64,000 nt of DNA from Acidobacteriota bacterium (GCA_016703965.1 JADJBB010000004.1:248001-312000), one strand, 5' to 3'; shown: positions 49,125 to 59,189, counted from the first letter of the stretch. The notes: generated by a model not told the origin, from the letters alone. Program-made: numbers and translations.

Positions 49125-50030
49125 CTACTTTACATTTGGCGGCTGGCTGACTTTCATTCTGACGTTGATCCCCTCAGCGGCGACGAGGAAGAGCTTTCTC
49201 GCGTCGTAAGCTGAAGTGTTAGTCGGCATGTAGGAGAGCAGATACCGATTCTTGCGCATTTCGTCGCAGATGAATTTGGCGGCGGTTTGGGCTTCGTCAA
49301 ATGGGAACACCTTGCCGCCAGTCTCTTCAGCGAGGCGGTTTATGACCGCTCCGGCTTTGGGCTGGTCGCGGCGATAAGCTCCGCCGGTGCGGTCGGGGAT
49401 CTGCAGGCCGTAGATCGTGACGTTCTGATTTTGAAGTTCGCCGAGGATCTTGTCGAAAGGCGTTTTGCTGCCGCGGTCGAGTCCGTCACCGATCACGATA
49501 ACCGCAGTTTTCCTCGTGCCCGGCATAAGCGGAACGAGTACTTCCTTTAGCGAGATATCGATCGCATCAAACAAGTACGGATTGCCTTTTTTGCGAAAGG
49601 TCGCGAGCGATGTTTCCATCTTTTTCGCGTCGTCAGTCCATTCCTGAATGATCTCGGCCTTTTCATCATAGGCGATCACGAAAAGCTGATCGCCGTCAAA
49701 GATCTCGTAGGCAAATTCCATCACCGCCTGCTTCATCTTCTCGACCGATGTCGGCAGCGTCTGCGAATTGTCGACTAGAATTACGATCTTCGAAGGGCTC
49801 GGGTCGAGGGCAAAATTCTTTATCTTCTGCTCGATTCCATTTTCGTATAGAAATAGGCTGTCGAGCTTGATCGGGTCCGTTTTCTTGTCTTCCCTGAATG
49901 CTGTAACGGTTAAGATCGTGCCTTCGGCGGCATCGCCCTTAGCACTTCGGCGCGATTGCGCAGTCATGAGGCTTGCAAGAGTTGCCAGGCAAAAGATCGA
50001 GAAAATAAGTTTACGCCCGCCGTTTTTCAT
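49125..50030 (-). CDS. Secreted VWFA-domain protein
   Basis: A 301-residue protein with an N-terminal signal (LIFSIFCLATLASLMTAQS). The von Willebrand A domain contains IVILVDNSQTLP (variant of the DxSxS MIDAS), DGDQLFVIAYDEKAEIIQEW and TRKTAVIVIGDGLDRGS. This is the acidobacterial VWFA-related secreted family, of unknown binding partner. Start overlaps the FmdB gene stop, so the two are co-transcribed. Confidence 0.88.
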   Translation of the reverse strand: MKNGGRKLIFSIFCLATLASLMTAQSRRSAKGDAAEGTILTVTAFREDKKTDPIKLDSLFLYENGIEQKIKNFALDPSPSKIVILVDNSQTLPTSVEKMKQAVMEFAYEIFDGDQLFVIAYDEKAEIIQEWTDDAKKMETSLATFRKKGNPYLFDAIDISLKEVLVPLMPGTRKTAVIVIGDGLDRGSKTPFDKILGELQNQNVTIYGLQIPDRTGGAYRRDQPKAGAVINRLAEETGGKVFPFDEAQTAAKFICDEMRKNRYLLSYMPTNTSAYDARKLFLVAAEGINVRMKVSQPPNVK

Positions 50031-50314
50031 TCGCTTTTGGGCTTTGTCGTGCTCTCAACCGCTGCTGGTTTAGACTCTGCCGTAGTGTTTGATGCAGGCT
50101 CGGCCTTTGTGGTTGATTCGGTCGGCCCACTTTTCTTTCCGGCGTAATCGGTCACGTACCAACCGGCACCTTTGAACTGGAACCCGGAAAGCGACCACTG
50201 TTTCTCAAGCTTTCCATGGCATTTCTCGCACGTTGTCAAAGGCTCGTCAGAAACACTCTGGCGCACCTCGGTCTGAGCTCCGCATTGCTGACATTTGTAT
50301 TCGTAGATCGGCAT
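50027..50314 (-). CDS. FmdB-like zinc-ribbon protein
   Basis: A 95-residue protein with MPIYEYKCQQCGAQTE then TCEKCHGKLEKQWS: a CxxC...CxxC zinc ribbon of the FmdB regulatory family. It is followed by WYVTDYAG and a disordered Ser/Thr/Lys/Pro-rich tail. The function is probably regulatory or nucleic-acid binding. The ATG at 50314 (MPIYEYK) is preferred over a 10-residue upstream extension. It overlaps the VWA gene by 4 bases. Confidence 0.9.
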   Translation of the reverse strand: MPIYEYKCQQCGAQTEVRQSVSDEPLTTCEKCHGKLEKQWSLSGFQFKGAGWYVTDYAGKKSGPTESTTKAEPASNTTAESKPAAVESTTKPKSE

Positions 50315-50414
50315 AATTAACCCTGAAAAAATAAACTGCAACATTAATGATTATAACAAAATCCAAGTTCTGTGAAATCACGAATCCCTCTCTGAGGAGT
50401 TAATTAACGAAGTA

Positions 50415-51011
50415 ATGAAAAAAGATCCAGCAAAGGCCCTTACCGCAATACTGTTCTTGCTCGTGCTCTCTGTTTCTGCCCTGGCACAGGCTAAGGACAA
50501 GCCGGCCCTTCAAAGCGTTGCGAACGTTGACCTGAAGCGTTACGCCGGCAAATGGTACGAGATCGCAAAGTACCCGAACAAATTTCAGAAGCAATGCGTT
50601 GCAAACACGACCGCAAACTATACCATCAAGGAAAATGGCCGGATAGAGGTTCGAAACGAGTGTATTCTGAAGGACGGAAAGACCGAAACCGCGATCGGCG
50701 AAGGAAAGATCGACGATAAAAAGACTAATTCAAACCTGAAAGTCCGCTTTGCACCCGGTGCACTTTCATGGCTGCCGTTCGTTTGGGCAAACTATTGGAT
50801 CATCGATCTCGACAAGGATTATGAATACGTCGCGATCGGCGAACCAAAGCGAAACTACTTCTGGATCCTTTCGCGAAAGCCGACGCTCGACGATGCGAAC
50901 TATCAGAATATTCTCCGGCGAGCAGAGGCAATGGGCTTTGATCCTACCAGAGTTGAAAGATCCCCTCAGAACGCCGACGTTCTTAAGGGTTCAGTTATGG
51001 TCAAAAACTAG
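50415..51011 (+). CDS. Lipocalin family protein (Blc-like)
   Basis: A 198-residue lipocalin with an N-terminal signal (LTAILFLLVLSVSALAQ). The GxW motif is in RYAGKWYEIAKYPNKFQ, followed by NTTANYTIKENGRIEV, GEGKIDDKKTNSNLKV and DYEYVAIGEPKRNYFWILSRKPTL, the standard Blc strands. It is secreted to the periplasm and possibly binds lipids or heme. It is not a lipoprotein here since no cysteine follows the signal. Its stop lies 2 bases before the trxB stop (convergent). Confidence 0.92.
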   Translation: MKKDPAKALTAILFLLVLSVSALAQAKDKPALQSVANVDLKRYAGKWYEIAKYPNKFQKQCVANTTANYTIKENGRIEVRNECILKDGKTETAIGEGKIDDKKTNSNLKVRFAPGALSWLPFVWANYWIIDLDKDYEYVAIGEPKRNYFWILSRKPTLDDANYQNILRRAEAMGFDPTRVERSPQNADVLKGSVMVKN

Positions 51012-51013
51012 TT

Positions 51014-51994
51014 CTAGCTGCCGTGCTCGGCTAAAAACCGTTCGGCATCAATCGCCGCCATACAGCCCGTGCCGGCGGCGGTGATAGCCTGACGATAATA
51101 TGCGTCCTGGGCGTCGCCGCACGCAAAAACGCCGTCGATGTTGGTTTTCATTGTTTTGCCTTCGGTGATCAGATAACCGACTTCGTCCATGTCGAGCATG
51201 CCCTTGAAAAGCGAGGTGTTCGGTTGATGGCCGATCGCGATGAAAACACCCTGAGTTGGCAGAACGTACTCTTCGTTGGTCTCGTTATTGAAGAGCCGGA
51301 CGCTCTCGACGCCTGTTTCTTTTGAGCCATTGATCTCGCGAACCTCAGTATTCCAACGCACTTCGATCTTTTCGCTCGCCATGACGCGGTCCTGCATGAT
51401 CTTGGACGCGCGAAATTCGTGACGGCGGTGGATCAGCTTGACCTTGGAGGCAAATTTCGTGAGGAATAACGCCTCTTCCATTGCGGTATCACCGCCGCCA
51501 ACCACCACGATCGGCTTTCCCCTGAAGAAAAATCCATCGCAAGTCGCACAAGCCGAAACGCCGTTCCCGCCGAGGCCTTCGGGTACGGGAGCTTCGCCCG
51601 GAATTCCCAGCCACTTTGCGGAAGCTCCGGTTGAGACTATGAGCGTATCGGCCAGAATGGTTGTTGTAATTTCAGTGCTGTCCTGACTTTCCTTTGCAAA
51701 AAGCCGGAACGGACGCTGCGAAAGATCGACGGAGTCGATCCAGACGTTGATGATCTCGGTCCCGAACCGCAGGGCTTGTTCTCGAAACTCATCCATCAGG
51801 ATCGGCCCCATTATTCCTTTAGAAAATCCGGGATAATTCTCGACATCTGTGGTGATCGTCAGCTGGCCACCAGGCTGCGGGCCATCGATGACCAATGGTT
51901 CGAGCTGAGCTCGGCCCGCATATACCGCAGCTGTTAATCCGGCAGGCCCGGAACCAAGGATCACAACTTTCTTATGGATCTGTTTTGAGGTCAT
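51014..51994 (-). CDS. trxB: Thioredoxin-disulfide reductase
   Basis: A 326-residue flavoprotein. FAD motif LGSGPAGLTAAVYAGRA, redox-active CATCDG, NADPH motif VVGGGDTAMEEALFLT and the second FAD motif FACGDAQD are all in place. It reduces thioredoxin with NADPH in the cytoplasm and thereby supplies electrons to ribonucleotide reductase. The start is MTSKQIHKKVVILGSG. A 236-base spacer with no visible gene lies upstream. Confidence 0.96.
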   Translation of the reverse strand: MTSKQIHKKVVILGSGPAGLTAAVYAGRAQLEPLVIDGPQPGGQLTITTDVENYPGFSKGIMGPILMDEFREQALRFGTEIINVWIDSVDLSQRPFRLFAKESQDSTEITTTILADTLIVSTGASAKWLGIPGEAPVPEGLGGNGVSACATCDGFFFRGKPIVVVGGGDTAMEEALFLTKFASKVKLIHRRHEFRASKIMQDRVMASEKIEVRWNTEVREINGSKETGVESVRLFNNETNEEYVLPTQGVFIAIGHQPNTSLFKGMLDMDEVGYLITEGKTMKTNIDGVFACGDAQDAYYRQAITAAGTGCMAAIDAERFLAEHGS

Positions 51995-52230
51995 ATTATT
52001 GATCTAATGAAGCTTCGCCGCATATCGAAAGGCTAACCAGGCTTTTTTACAGTATAGCGACGCGTTAGCAGGTTCGTCTATTTTCCATTTTGCCTTCTGC
52101 CGCGTTAGGGCATTTGGTAAGGTGCTCACGCAGCTCTAAGGCACTATCGCTAAATTGTTCCCAAAATTGATGTTTCGTGTTAGAATTCTCTTTTATTTGA
52201 CCGAACCTAAAACCTAGCTGGAATTTTGTG

Positions 52231-52605
52231 ATGACCCCTAATCAGCCTCACTTCGAGGAAAAACGGTTTGCTCTTAGGATGGCACTGCGCCTGCCGATCG
52301 TCGTTTCCGGACGAACAGATGACGGCGCGACTTGGAGCGAACCCACCGAAACCGACGATATTTCCACGCTCGGAGCCTTATTTCAACTCAATCAACCGAT
52401 CTCACAAGGTGAGAGCCTCTACATCCGTTCGCATCGCCCCAACGGAGTTCCCGTCGAAGTAAAAGCCCAGGTTATTCGGATCTTACCCGCAAGCTACGGA
52501 ACGTCCCGCGTTGGCGTCGCGATCGAAGAACCAAAAGAAAGCTGGCTTAGATTATTCGTCGCCTGGATCGCTGACGATAATATCGTTGACGGAATTCACG
52601 AATAG
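52231..52605 (+). CDS. PilZ-domain protein
   Basis: A 124-residue PilZ-like protein. The expected RxxxR and D/NxSxxG-type motifs appear as KRFALRMALRLPIVV then DDISTLGALFQL (SxxGxxF), followed by a beta-barrel (SLYIRSHRPNGVPVEVKAQVIRI). PilZ domains often bind c-di-GMP, though the first arginine motif is imperfect. The type IV pilus genes and a GGDEF protein sit a few kilobases away. The ATG at 52231 is preferred over the GTG one codon before. Confidence 0.78.
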   Translation: MTPNQPHFEEKRFALRMALRLPIVVSGRTDDGATWSEPTETDDISTLGALFQLNQPISQGESLYIRSHRPNGVPVEVKAQVIRILPASYGTSRVGVAIEEPKESWLRLFVAWIADDNIVDGIHE

Positions 52606-52619
52606 CCCAATTTTGTTCC

Positions 52620-53402
52620 ATGCCTAATTACGAAACAATCACCGTCGAAAAACGCGGCAAGGTCGCAGTCCTCATAATCAATCGTCCTGACAAGCTGAAC
52701 GCACTGAACAAAACCGTCCATGCCGAGGGCGTGACGGCTCTCGATGAGCTGCGAAAGGACGATTCTGTCCGTGTGCTGGTTATTACCGGAGCCGGCGAGA
52801 AGTCGTTCATTGCCGGAGCTGATATCAGCGAGTTCGAAGGGCAAACGCCCGTAACGCAGCGAGACCTATTTCACGAGAAGACATTTTTTAATTCTCTCGA
52901 GAGCTTTCCGAAGCCCGTCATCGCCATGGTCAATGGGTTTTGTCTCGGCGGAGGCAACGAACTCGCGCTCGCTTGCGACCTTCGTATTTGCAGCGAGTCG
53001 GCTCGGTTCTCTCAACCTGAGATAAACCTCGGCATAATGCCCGGCGGCGGCGGAACTCAGCGCTTGACCAACCTTATCGGTGAAGGCCGATCGATGGAAA
53101 TGATCCTCACGGGCGACATGATAGATGCAGTAACTGCCGAACGGATCGGCCTCGTCAACCACGTCTACCCTGTCGATCAACTCGAAGCCGAGACAATGAA
53201 ACTCGCCGAAAAGATCGCCGAAAAAGCTCCGATCGCTCTGCAGCTCAGCAAGGAAGCCGTGAAATTCGCCTCCCGATCAAACCTCGACGAAGGCCTTCGG
53301 CGCGAGGTCGACCTGTTTGCGATCTGCTTCTCGACCGAGGACAAGAAAGAAGGCGTCTCGGCATTCCTCGAAAAGCGAAAGGCAAATTTTCAAGGAAAGT
53401 AG
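52620..53402 (+). CDS. Enoyl-CoA hydratase/crotonase
   Basis: A 260-residue crotonase fold protein. The oxyanion hole comes from SFIAGADISEFEG and GFCLGGGNELALACDLRI, and the downstream segment is PEINLGIMPGGGGTQRL, where the glutamate and the glycine-rich run fit enoyl-CoA hydratase (also called PaaF/FadB-like or 3-hydroxybutyryl-CoA dehydratase). It hydrates trans-2-enoyl-CoA. The short-chain version (crotonase) is likely from length. It is in the same direction as the PilZ gene. Confidence 0.92.
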   Translation: MPNYETITVEKRGKVAVLIINRPDKLNALNKTVHAEGVTALDELRKDDSVRVLVITGAGEKSFIAGADISEFEGQTPVTQRDLFHEKTFFNSLESFPKPVIAMVNGFCLGGGNELALACDLRICSESARFSQPEINLGIMPGGGGTQRLTNLIGEGRSMEMILTGDMIDAVTAERIGLVNHVYPVDQLEAETMKLAEKIAEKAPIALQLSKEAVKFASRSNLDEGLRREVDLFAICFSTEDKKEGVSAFLEKRKANFQGK

Positions 53403-53504
53403 GAACGTAGCTGTCGCTTAGAGTTGACGAATCACAGCAATTTCGTTAAATTCAAAAGTTCGCCGACTCGGAACTAACAACTCCGATCTTGGAACTTGAA
53501 AATC

Positions 53505-53581
53505 GGGGACGTAGCTCAGTTTGGCAGAGCGCTGCAATGGCATTGCAGAGGTCAGGGGTTCGACCCCCCTCGTCTCCACCA
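53505..53581 (+). tRNA. tRNA-Ala (GGC)
   Basis: The cloverleaf is complete: acceptor GGGGACG/CGTCTCC, D-arm GCTC...GAGC, anticodon stem CTGCA/TGCAG with anticodon GGC, T-arm with GGTTCGACCCC, and an encoded CCA. The G3-U70 wobble pair marks alanine identity. Confidence 0.96.
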
Positions 53582-53587
53582 AAAAAT

Positions 53588-53625
53588 GAAAACGCCTGTG
53601 CGACCTTCGTCGTACAGGCGTTTTC
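53588..53625 (+). terminator. Terminator after tRNA-Ala
   Basis: GAAAACGCCTGT pairs perfectly with ACAGGCGTTTTC, with CGAC/GTCG inside. It is close behind the tRNA gene; the final T residues are part of the stem. Confidence 0.85.
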
Positions 53626-53637
53626 GTCTATGGCTTT

Positions 53638-53688
53638 AGGTTTTAGGTTTTGGTCTTGGCGAAAACCGAAGGCACAAGACCGAAAACC
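53638..53688. repeat. Repeat of TTTAGGTTTTAGG words with inverted copy
   Basis: TTTAGGTTTTAGGTTTTGGTC, then the complementary CAAGACCGAAAACC on the right side, make an imperfect hairpin between the tRNA terminator and the pilC stop. It is the usual design of the intergenic elements here. Confidence 0.6.
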
Positions 53689-53693
53689 AATTC

Positions 53694-54926
53694 TTACTTT
53701 GTGCCGCTCGAGAGTTTTCCGATGAGCGAGAAGAGCGGTAAGTACATCGAGATAACGATCGAACCAATCGTGATACCGAGGAACGCTATAAGGACCGGTT
53801 CCATCAGGCCGAGGAGATCAGCTATGGCTGTGTCAACCTCTTCTTCGTAGAAATCGGCGATCTTGCCGAGCATGGCATCCATTGCTCCGGTTTGTTCGCC
53901 GACGCCGATCATCTGGCTGACCATGTGCGGGAAAACATTGGTCGCCTTGAGCGGATCGACGAAGTTTTCACCGCGTTCGACGCCCTGGCGGACCTTGATG
54001 ATTGCATCCTCAATGATGACATTCCCGGCGGTCTTAGCGGTGATATCCAGCGATTGCAGGATCGGAACACCGGACGACAAAAGCGTCGAAAGAATTCGTG
54101 AGAATCTAGCGACCGCGACCTTTCGTAAGATGCTGCCGAATATCGGCGTCTTCAGCAGTAACGAATCTATGTTCCAACGCCCTTTTGGAGTTTTGTAATA
54201 AAAGTTGATCGCGACGCCGAGGCCAATACCGATGACTGCGATCGTCAGTCCGCCCCAGCCGGCGATGAATCCGCTTATTGCCATGACGATTCGTGTCGGC
54301 AGCGGCAGCAATTCGCCCGGTCCCAGCAAACCAAGGAAGATCTGCTCGAACTGTGGAATGACCACGATCATGATCAGAGCGATAGCACCGATCGCCACCG
54401 TGATAACAGCGGCCGGATAGATCGACGCCGAAACGATGCTGCGTTTCAACTTAACGACTTTTTCGATCAAAGTAGCAAGACGCTGGAGAATGAGATCGAG
54501 CACACCGCCCGTTTCACCGGCCTCGACCATGTGAGTGTAGAGGCTGTCGAAAACTTTAGGATGGCGTTCCATCGCCTGATAAAGGGTTGCGCCTTCCTCA
54601 ACGTTCTGACGAACCTGACGGAGCACATCCTTAAAGAAAACATTCTGCTGTTGTTCGGCGAGAATATCGAGACACTGAACGAGCGGCAGACCCGCATCGA
54701 TCATGACCGAGAATTGACGCGTGAAAACAGCGAGTTCCTTGGCTCCCACCTTCTTACGGCGGCCCAGCTTCGGGATGGCGATCTCACGACCCTTTTCCGT
54801 TGCCTGGGTCAGAACGACCTGCTCGCGGCGAAGCAATGCACGGAGTTCATCCTGCGTTGCGGCTTCGCGTTCACCAGCGATGATTTCGTTTAGGCGATTT
54901 CTTCCCTTAAAGACAAATGTTGGCAT
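53694..54926 (-). CDS. pilC: Type IV pilus inner-membrane platform protein PilC
   Basis: A 410-residue protein of the GspF/PilC family. The first cytoplasmic domain has FTRQFSVMIDAGLPLVQCLDIL, and the repeated second domain has FSRILSTLLSSGVPILQSLDI. Three membrane spans (VITVAIGAIALIMIVVI, LTIAVIGIGLGVAINF, LIAFLGITIGSIVISMYLPL) fit the family. It organises the pilus machine. It lies downstream of pilT and pilB in the same direction and completes a core pilus locus. Confidence 0.94.
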   Translation of the reverse strand: MPTFVFKGRNRLNEIIAGEREAATQDELRALLRREQVVLTQATEKGREIAIPKLGRRKKVGAKELAVFTRQFSVMIDAGLPLVQCLDILAEQQQNVFFKDVLRQVRQNVEEGATLYQAMERHPKVFDSLYTHMVEAGETGGVLDLILQRLATLIEKVVKLKRSIVSASIYPAAVITVAIGAIALIMIVVIPQFEQIFLGLLGPGELLPLPTRIVMAISGFIAGWGGLTIAVIGIGLGVAINFYYKTPKGRWNIDSLLLKTPIFGSILRKVAVARFSRILSTLLSSGVPILQSLDITAKTAGNVIIEDAIIKVRQGVERGENFVDPLKATNVFPHMVSQMIGVGEQTGAMDAMLGKIADFYEEEVDTAIADLLGLMEPVLIAFLGITIGSIVISMYLPLFSLIGKLSSGTK

Positions 54927-54981
54927 TCTACTCTCCTTCGATAGGGCCCGGAGGACCTATGTTCCCAATAAGATTCTTTAC

Positions 54982-56190
54982 CTAGCGAGGCCTTTCGCCT
55001 ATGTTTCTGCCCTGTGCGTAAGGGCTGCCGCTGCCCGGCATTGGCCTGGTCGCCGGCCGACCGCCGTGGGCGTTCGAGTAAGCATCGTTCAGGCCGGATC
55101 CGCGATCGATCAATTCTTTCAGCTCATCGGCATTCGACGACCGCTGCATTGCGGTTTCGAGAGTGATCAAGCGTTTGTGGTGCAGCGTGGCGAGCGCCTG
55201 ATTGAAGGTCTGCATACCAAACTTGTCCTGTCCCGTCTGCATCATCGAGTAGATCTGGTGGATCTTATCTTCGCGGATGAGGTTACGGATAGCGGCGTTC
55301 GGCACGAGAATTTCGAGAGCCATCACACGTCCGTCGCCTGAGGCTTTTGGCAGCAAAGATTGGCAAAGAATGCCTTCGAGAACGAGGGAAAGCTGCGTGC
55401 GGACCTGCGACTGTTGTTCGGCCGGGAAAACGTCGATGATACGGTTGATGGTCGAGTACGCCGAGTTCGTGTGAAGCGTAGCGAAGGTCAAGTGGCCCGT
55501 TTCAGCAATTCGCAGAGCCATCTCGATGGTTTCGAGATCTCGCATTTCGCCTACGAGCACGACGTCGGGATCCTGACGAAGTGCAGTTCTCAGTGCCGCA
55601 CCGAATGAATGCGTATCGGCTGCAACTTCACGTTGATTTACAACACAGTTCTTGTGATTGTGGAGGAATTCGATCGGGTCTTCGATCGTTAGAATGTGGT
55701 CGTGCCGGTCGATATTGATCTTATCGACCATCGATGCCAGCGTGGTGGATTTACCGGAACCGGTTGGTCCGGTCACGAGGATCAGTCCACGCGGTTTTTT
55801 GCACATATCCGAAACTACGGAGGGCAATCCGAGAGCTTCGAATGATTTGATCTCGTACGGAATGGCACGAAAAACCGCACCGACCGCACCTTTCTGATTA
55901 AAGAGATTGGCACGAAAACGCGACATTCCCTTCAGGCCGAAAGAAAAGTCGAGCTCGAGATTTTCTTCGAACCGGTGCTTCTGAGCATCAGTCAGAACCG
56001 AGTACGCGAGCCTTTTCGTGTCGGAGGGCGACAGTACCGGAAAGCCCGGAAGCGGAGCCAAATGGCCGTGGACACGGACCTGAGGGCCGGTGTTGGTAGA
56101 CAAATGGAGGTCGGAGCCGCCAAGGTCGGTCATTTTCCTGAGGAGGTCAGGTAAGGTGAGGGTTGATTCTGAGACTTGTTCGTAACTCAT
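54982..56190 (-). CDS. pilT: Type IV pilus retraction ATPase PilT
   Basis: A 402-residue AAA-type ATPase. The Walker A motif is GPTGSGKSTT, followed by the Asp box EDPIEF, Walker B LVGEMRDLETI, the His box TGHLTFATLHTNSA and the AIRNLIR motif typical of PilT. The C-terminal tail is glycine/proline-rich and longer than in E. coli-type proteins. It retracts pili for twitching motility. It lies between pilC and the unknown pilus-locus gene. Confidence 0.94.
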   Translation of the reverse strand: MSYEQVSESTLTLPDLLRKMTDLGGSDLHLSTNTGPQVRVHGHLAPLPGFPVLSPSDTKRLAYSVLTDAQKHRFEENLELDFSFGLKGMSRFRANLFNQKGAVGAVFRAIPYEIKSFEALGLPSVVSDMCKKPRGLILVTGPTGSGKSTTLASMVDKINIDRHDHILTIEDPIEFLHNHKNCVVNQREVAADTHSFGAALRTALRQDPDVVLVGEMRDLETIEMALRIAETGHLTFATLHTNSAYSTINRIIDVFPAEQQSQVRTQLSLVLEGILCQSLLPKASGDGRVMALEILVPNAAIRNLIREDKIHQIYSMMQTGQDKFGMQTFNQALATLHHKRLITLETAMQRSSNADELKELIDRGSGLNDAYSNAHGGRPATRPMPGSGSPYAQGRNIGERPR

Positions 56191-56206
56191 ATTTATTGAT
56201 AGGCGG

Positions 56207-56323
56207 GTCAGAACCGCCTGCGTAAGCGGGCGGCACTCACGTTTGTAAGAGAGTGTCGGTCTATGCAGCCGATCGAGATCGGTTGCATGGGTATTTCCCC
56301 CCGCTTACGCAGGGGGGTCTGAC
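56207..56323. repeat. Compound inverted repeat upstream of pilT
   Basis: The outer 24-base arms (56207-56230 and 56300-56323) match with 2 mismatches, built on CCTGCGTAAGCGGG. A nested hairpin GCAGCCGATC/GATCGGTTGC sits at about 56264-56286. It is a member of the GTAAG repeat group and fills most of the space between the unknown gene and pilT. Confidence 0.8.
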
Positions 56324-56324
56324 A

Positions 56325-57136
56325 TTAGTCTTTGGTCGACGCCCGCAGTGCCGGACGCAAGCGGTTCTTGAGCGAGTTGATCACCTTCTCGGATTCCTCA
56401 GCAAGACGCTCGGATTCCTGAGCCGGTGAATTGGTGGCAACGCTGTAGATGCGGCCATCTACTTCGGTGAAGTAGAACATCCTTGACTGCACCGAACCGC
56501 TTTTCGTCTGTGACTGTGCCACGACGACATAGACGGGCTGTCCGGCGATGTCTTTTTGATAGTCGTTGACCACCCATCCGTTCTCACGGATCATGCGGTC
56601 GATGACCTCGCGGCGAAGTGTCGAGGTTGAAACACCGCCGACGCTCTTAGGGCCAGACGAGGCTGAAACAGCCGGACCAACGACCGAGATCGAAGCCGAT
56701 CCGACCTGATCGCCAGCCGAGTTATCGACGCGGAACTGTAGCTCCGCTGGTGAAGACTGGGCCGTTCTCCAGCCCGCCGGGGCTTCCTCGCCGGTCGGCA
56801 GAACTGCCGGAGCAGTGCTCTTTACCGTTTTGACTGACGGCTTAGCTTTTGCAACCGGTGCTGCGACGGTTTCCGTTTCAGTCGCACGAGCGGCTTCCAT
56901 TCTGATCTGCTTTAATCTGAGTGCACGCTTCTGAGCCATGAGAGACTTTTGCGACGCTCCTGAGCGCGATAGAGCTGCCACCAGCGTTTTGAGTATTTCT
57001 TTACTCCGCGCCATGTTCTCTCTTTCTTTTTCTTGGCCTTACGCGGACCGGCCTCGGTCGTATCGGTAGCGAGCGGTATGATCACTCCGATGCCGACGAG
57101 GATTGCCAATGATAATGCTATTGCCCTAACCAACAT
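56325..57136 (-). pseudogene. Pilus-locus protein of unknown function, apparently frameshifted
   Basis: Two overlapping frames appear to be one gene. The upstream frame (start 57136, MLVRAIALSLAILVGIGVI signal-like helix, RGVKKYSKRWWQLYRAQERRKSL) runs out at 56912. The downstream frame continues seamlessly as MAQKRALRLKQIRMEAARA to DGRIYSVATNS and KDSTAR-like tail. Deleting two bases from the CTCTC repeat at 56940-56944 joins them. The C-terminal half contains a beta-rich FRVDNSAGDQVGSASI segment. I do not recognise a family. If the ATG at 56939 were used alone, a 204-residue soluble product would result. Confidence 0.62.
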
Positions 57137-57154
57137 AGTTTCCCTCCAGATGGT

Positions 57155-59037
57155 CTAAATGACCGTTTCCTTGACCACTTCTTCGATCGTCGTGATACCT
57201 TCGCGGATCTTATAAAGACCTGATTCGCGAAGCGTTATCATTCCGAGTTCGATCGCCTTTCTCCGTAATTCCATTGCGCTAGCGCCAATAATGATCAATT
57301 CACGGAGCTCATCCGTGATCTCCATAACTTCGTACAGGCCAACGCGGCCCTTGAAACCTGTGTTGTTGCACGTTGAGCAGCCTCTTCCTTTGTAGATCTT
57401 GAGATCGGCCGCCTCTTCTTTTGAAAATCCGACCTCGATAAGGCCTTCGACCGGCATGTGGGCTTCCTCTTTGCAGTTACTGCAGATACGGCGGATCAGT
57501 CTCTGAGCCTGAATGATGTTCACTGACGTCGCCACCAGGAACGGCTCAATGCCCATGTTCACGAGACGTGAAATGGTCGAGGGGCATCGTTCGTGTGAAG
57601 CGTCGAGAGGACCAAGTGGCCAGTGAGCGCCGCTTTGATAGCGATCTCAGCCGTTTCGAAGTCTCGAATTTCGCCCACGAGGACGATGTTAGGATCCTGT
57701 CGAAGGAATGAGCGAAGTGCGGCGGCAAAGTTTAGCCCGATCTGCTCCTTCATCTGCACCTGGTTGATGCCCTGAAGGTTGAATTCGACCGGATCTTCGG
57801 CCGTCATGATATTTGTTTCCGGCGTGTTCAGAGACTGAAGCGCCGAATAGAGCGTGTTCGTTTTTCCGGAACCCGTCGGGCCGGTAACGAGAACCATTCC
57901 GTACGGATTGGCGATCGCTCGTTTAAACTTATCGAGGCTCTCTTGCTCAAAACCAAGCTTGGTCATGTCGAGCATGAGCTTGTCTTTATCGAGCAGACGA
58001 AGCACGACCTTTTCGCCAAACAGGGTTGGCAGCGTCGAAACGCGGAAATCGAGTTCGCGCGAACGGTTATCGACCTTTACCTTGATCTTGATACGGCCAT
58101 CCTGCGGCAGACGCTTCTCAGAAATGTCGAGCTTCGACATGATCTTGAGACGGGAAATAAGTGGATCGCGGATCTTCATCGGCGGATGCATCACGTCATA
58201 GAGCACACCGTCGATTCGGAAGCGGATGCGGAAATCCTTTTCGTAAGGCTCGACGTGAATATCTGACGCTCCGCGGCGAAGCGAATCAACGAGCAGCACG
58301 TTAACGAGGCGAACGACCGGAGCATCTTCGCTGGCCCTTGCCAAAGCGGCCAGATCGATCTCATCGTTTTCTTCTACAATTTCCAGTTCGTCGCTGTCGT
58401 TCGCATTGAATTCGAATCGATCGAGCGAAACGTCGAGATCGGCAGATGTGATGCGTTCGTCGGCGACAGCGACCTTTGCTCCGTGTTTAGGCACGCCATT
58501 TCGGCTCCCGCCGATCGGGCCATGTCCATTTCCATTACCGTTGCCATTGCCGGTAACACCATTTCTTTCGACTTCGACAGCGAACGCAGCGTCGAAAATA
58601 TCGATCTCGCTCGAGCCGCTATAGTATTTTGCTATTGCAAGCTGTATCGACGTCTCGGATGCGATCACCGGCTCAACATTCAAGCCCGTCATGAACTTGA
58701 TGTCATCCATCGCAAAGACGTTCGTCGGGTCTGCCATCGCCAGCGTCAGCGTTGCGCCGACCTTGGAAATGGGCAGGACCGAATATTTCATCGCCACATC
58801 TTCAGAGATAAGCTTGATGACGTCGGAGTCGATCTGAAAAAGGTCAAGGTTGATCGAAGGCACACCGTACTGGCGGGACAAAACGGCTGTGACAACGTCA
58901 TCCGAAACATATCCGAGCCGCACGAGATTGGATCCCAATCGACCACCGTTTGCACGCTGGTATTCAAGGGTCTCGCGCAGTTGATCCGGGGTGATCAAAT
59001 TTTCGCGGACTAAAATTTCGCCAAGTTTTGCTGACAT
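57155..59037 (-). pseudogene. pilB: Type IV pilus assembly ATPase PilB, frameshifted
   Basis: The long frame (59037 down to 57559) has the N-terminal MshEN domain (KLGEILVRENLITPDQLRE), a linker with Gly/Asn repeats, Walker A GPTGSGKTNT, and the Walker B region LVGEIRDFETA, ending TNDAPRPFHVS. The second frame (57562 to 57155) continues as NMGIEPFLVATSVNIIQAQRL with the zinc site CSNC and CSTCNNTGFKGR. Adding one base to the G4/C4 run at 57581-57584 joins them (NDAPSTISRLVNMGIEPF). PilB polymerises pili. A one-base indel is likely sequencing error, or the gene is inactive. Confidence 0.9.
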
Positions 59038-59159
59038 TTATATTGCGGGTAAGTTTCCATTACCTACTTGAGACCACACGGAAACTTATGAGTAGATTCG
59101 TAGGTCAAATTGATCGAGAGGCTATACAGATAAACGATGATTAACATCGTTCAAATGAA

Positions 59160-59189
59160 ATATTACATTGTTATACACAACTGTGTCAA
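59160..59189 (-). promoter_or_regulatory. Candidate pilB promoter
   Basis: On the minus strand TTGACA (59189-59184) and TAATAT (59165-59160) are 18 bases apart, which would start a transcript about 120 bases before the pilB ATG. Confidence 0.5.

Noticed and set aside
56325..56939. Separate gene starting at ATG 56939
   Set aside because: The sequence continues an open frame from 57136 after a two-base edit, and no Shine-Dalgarno site precedes the ATG at usable spacing. Kept as an alternative only.
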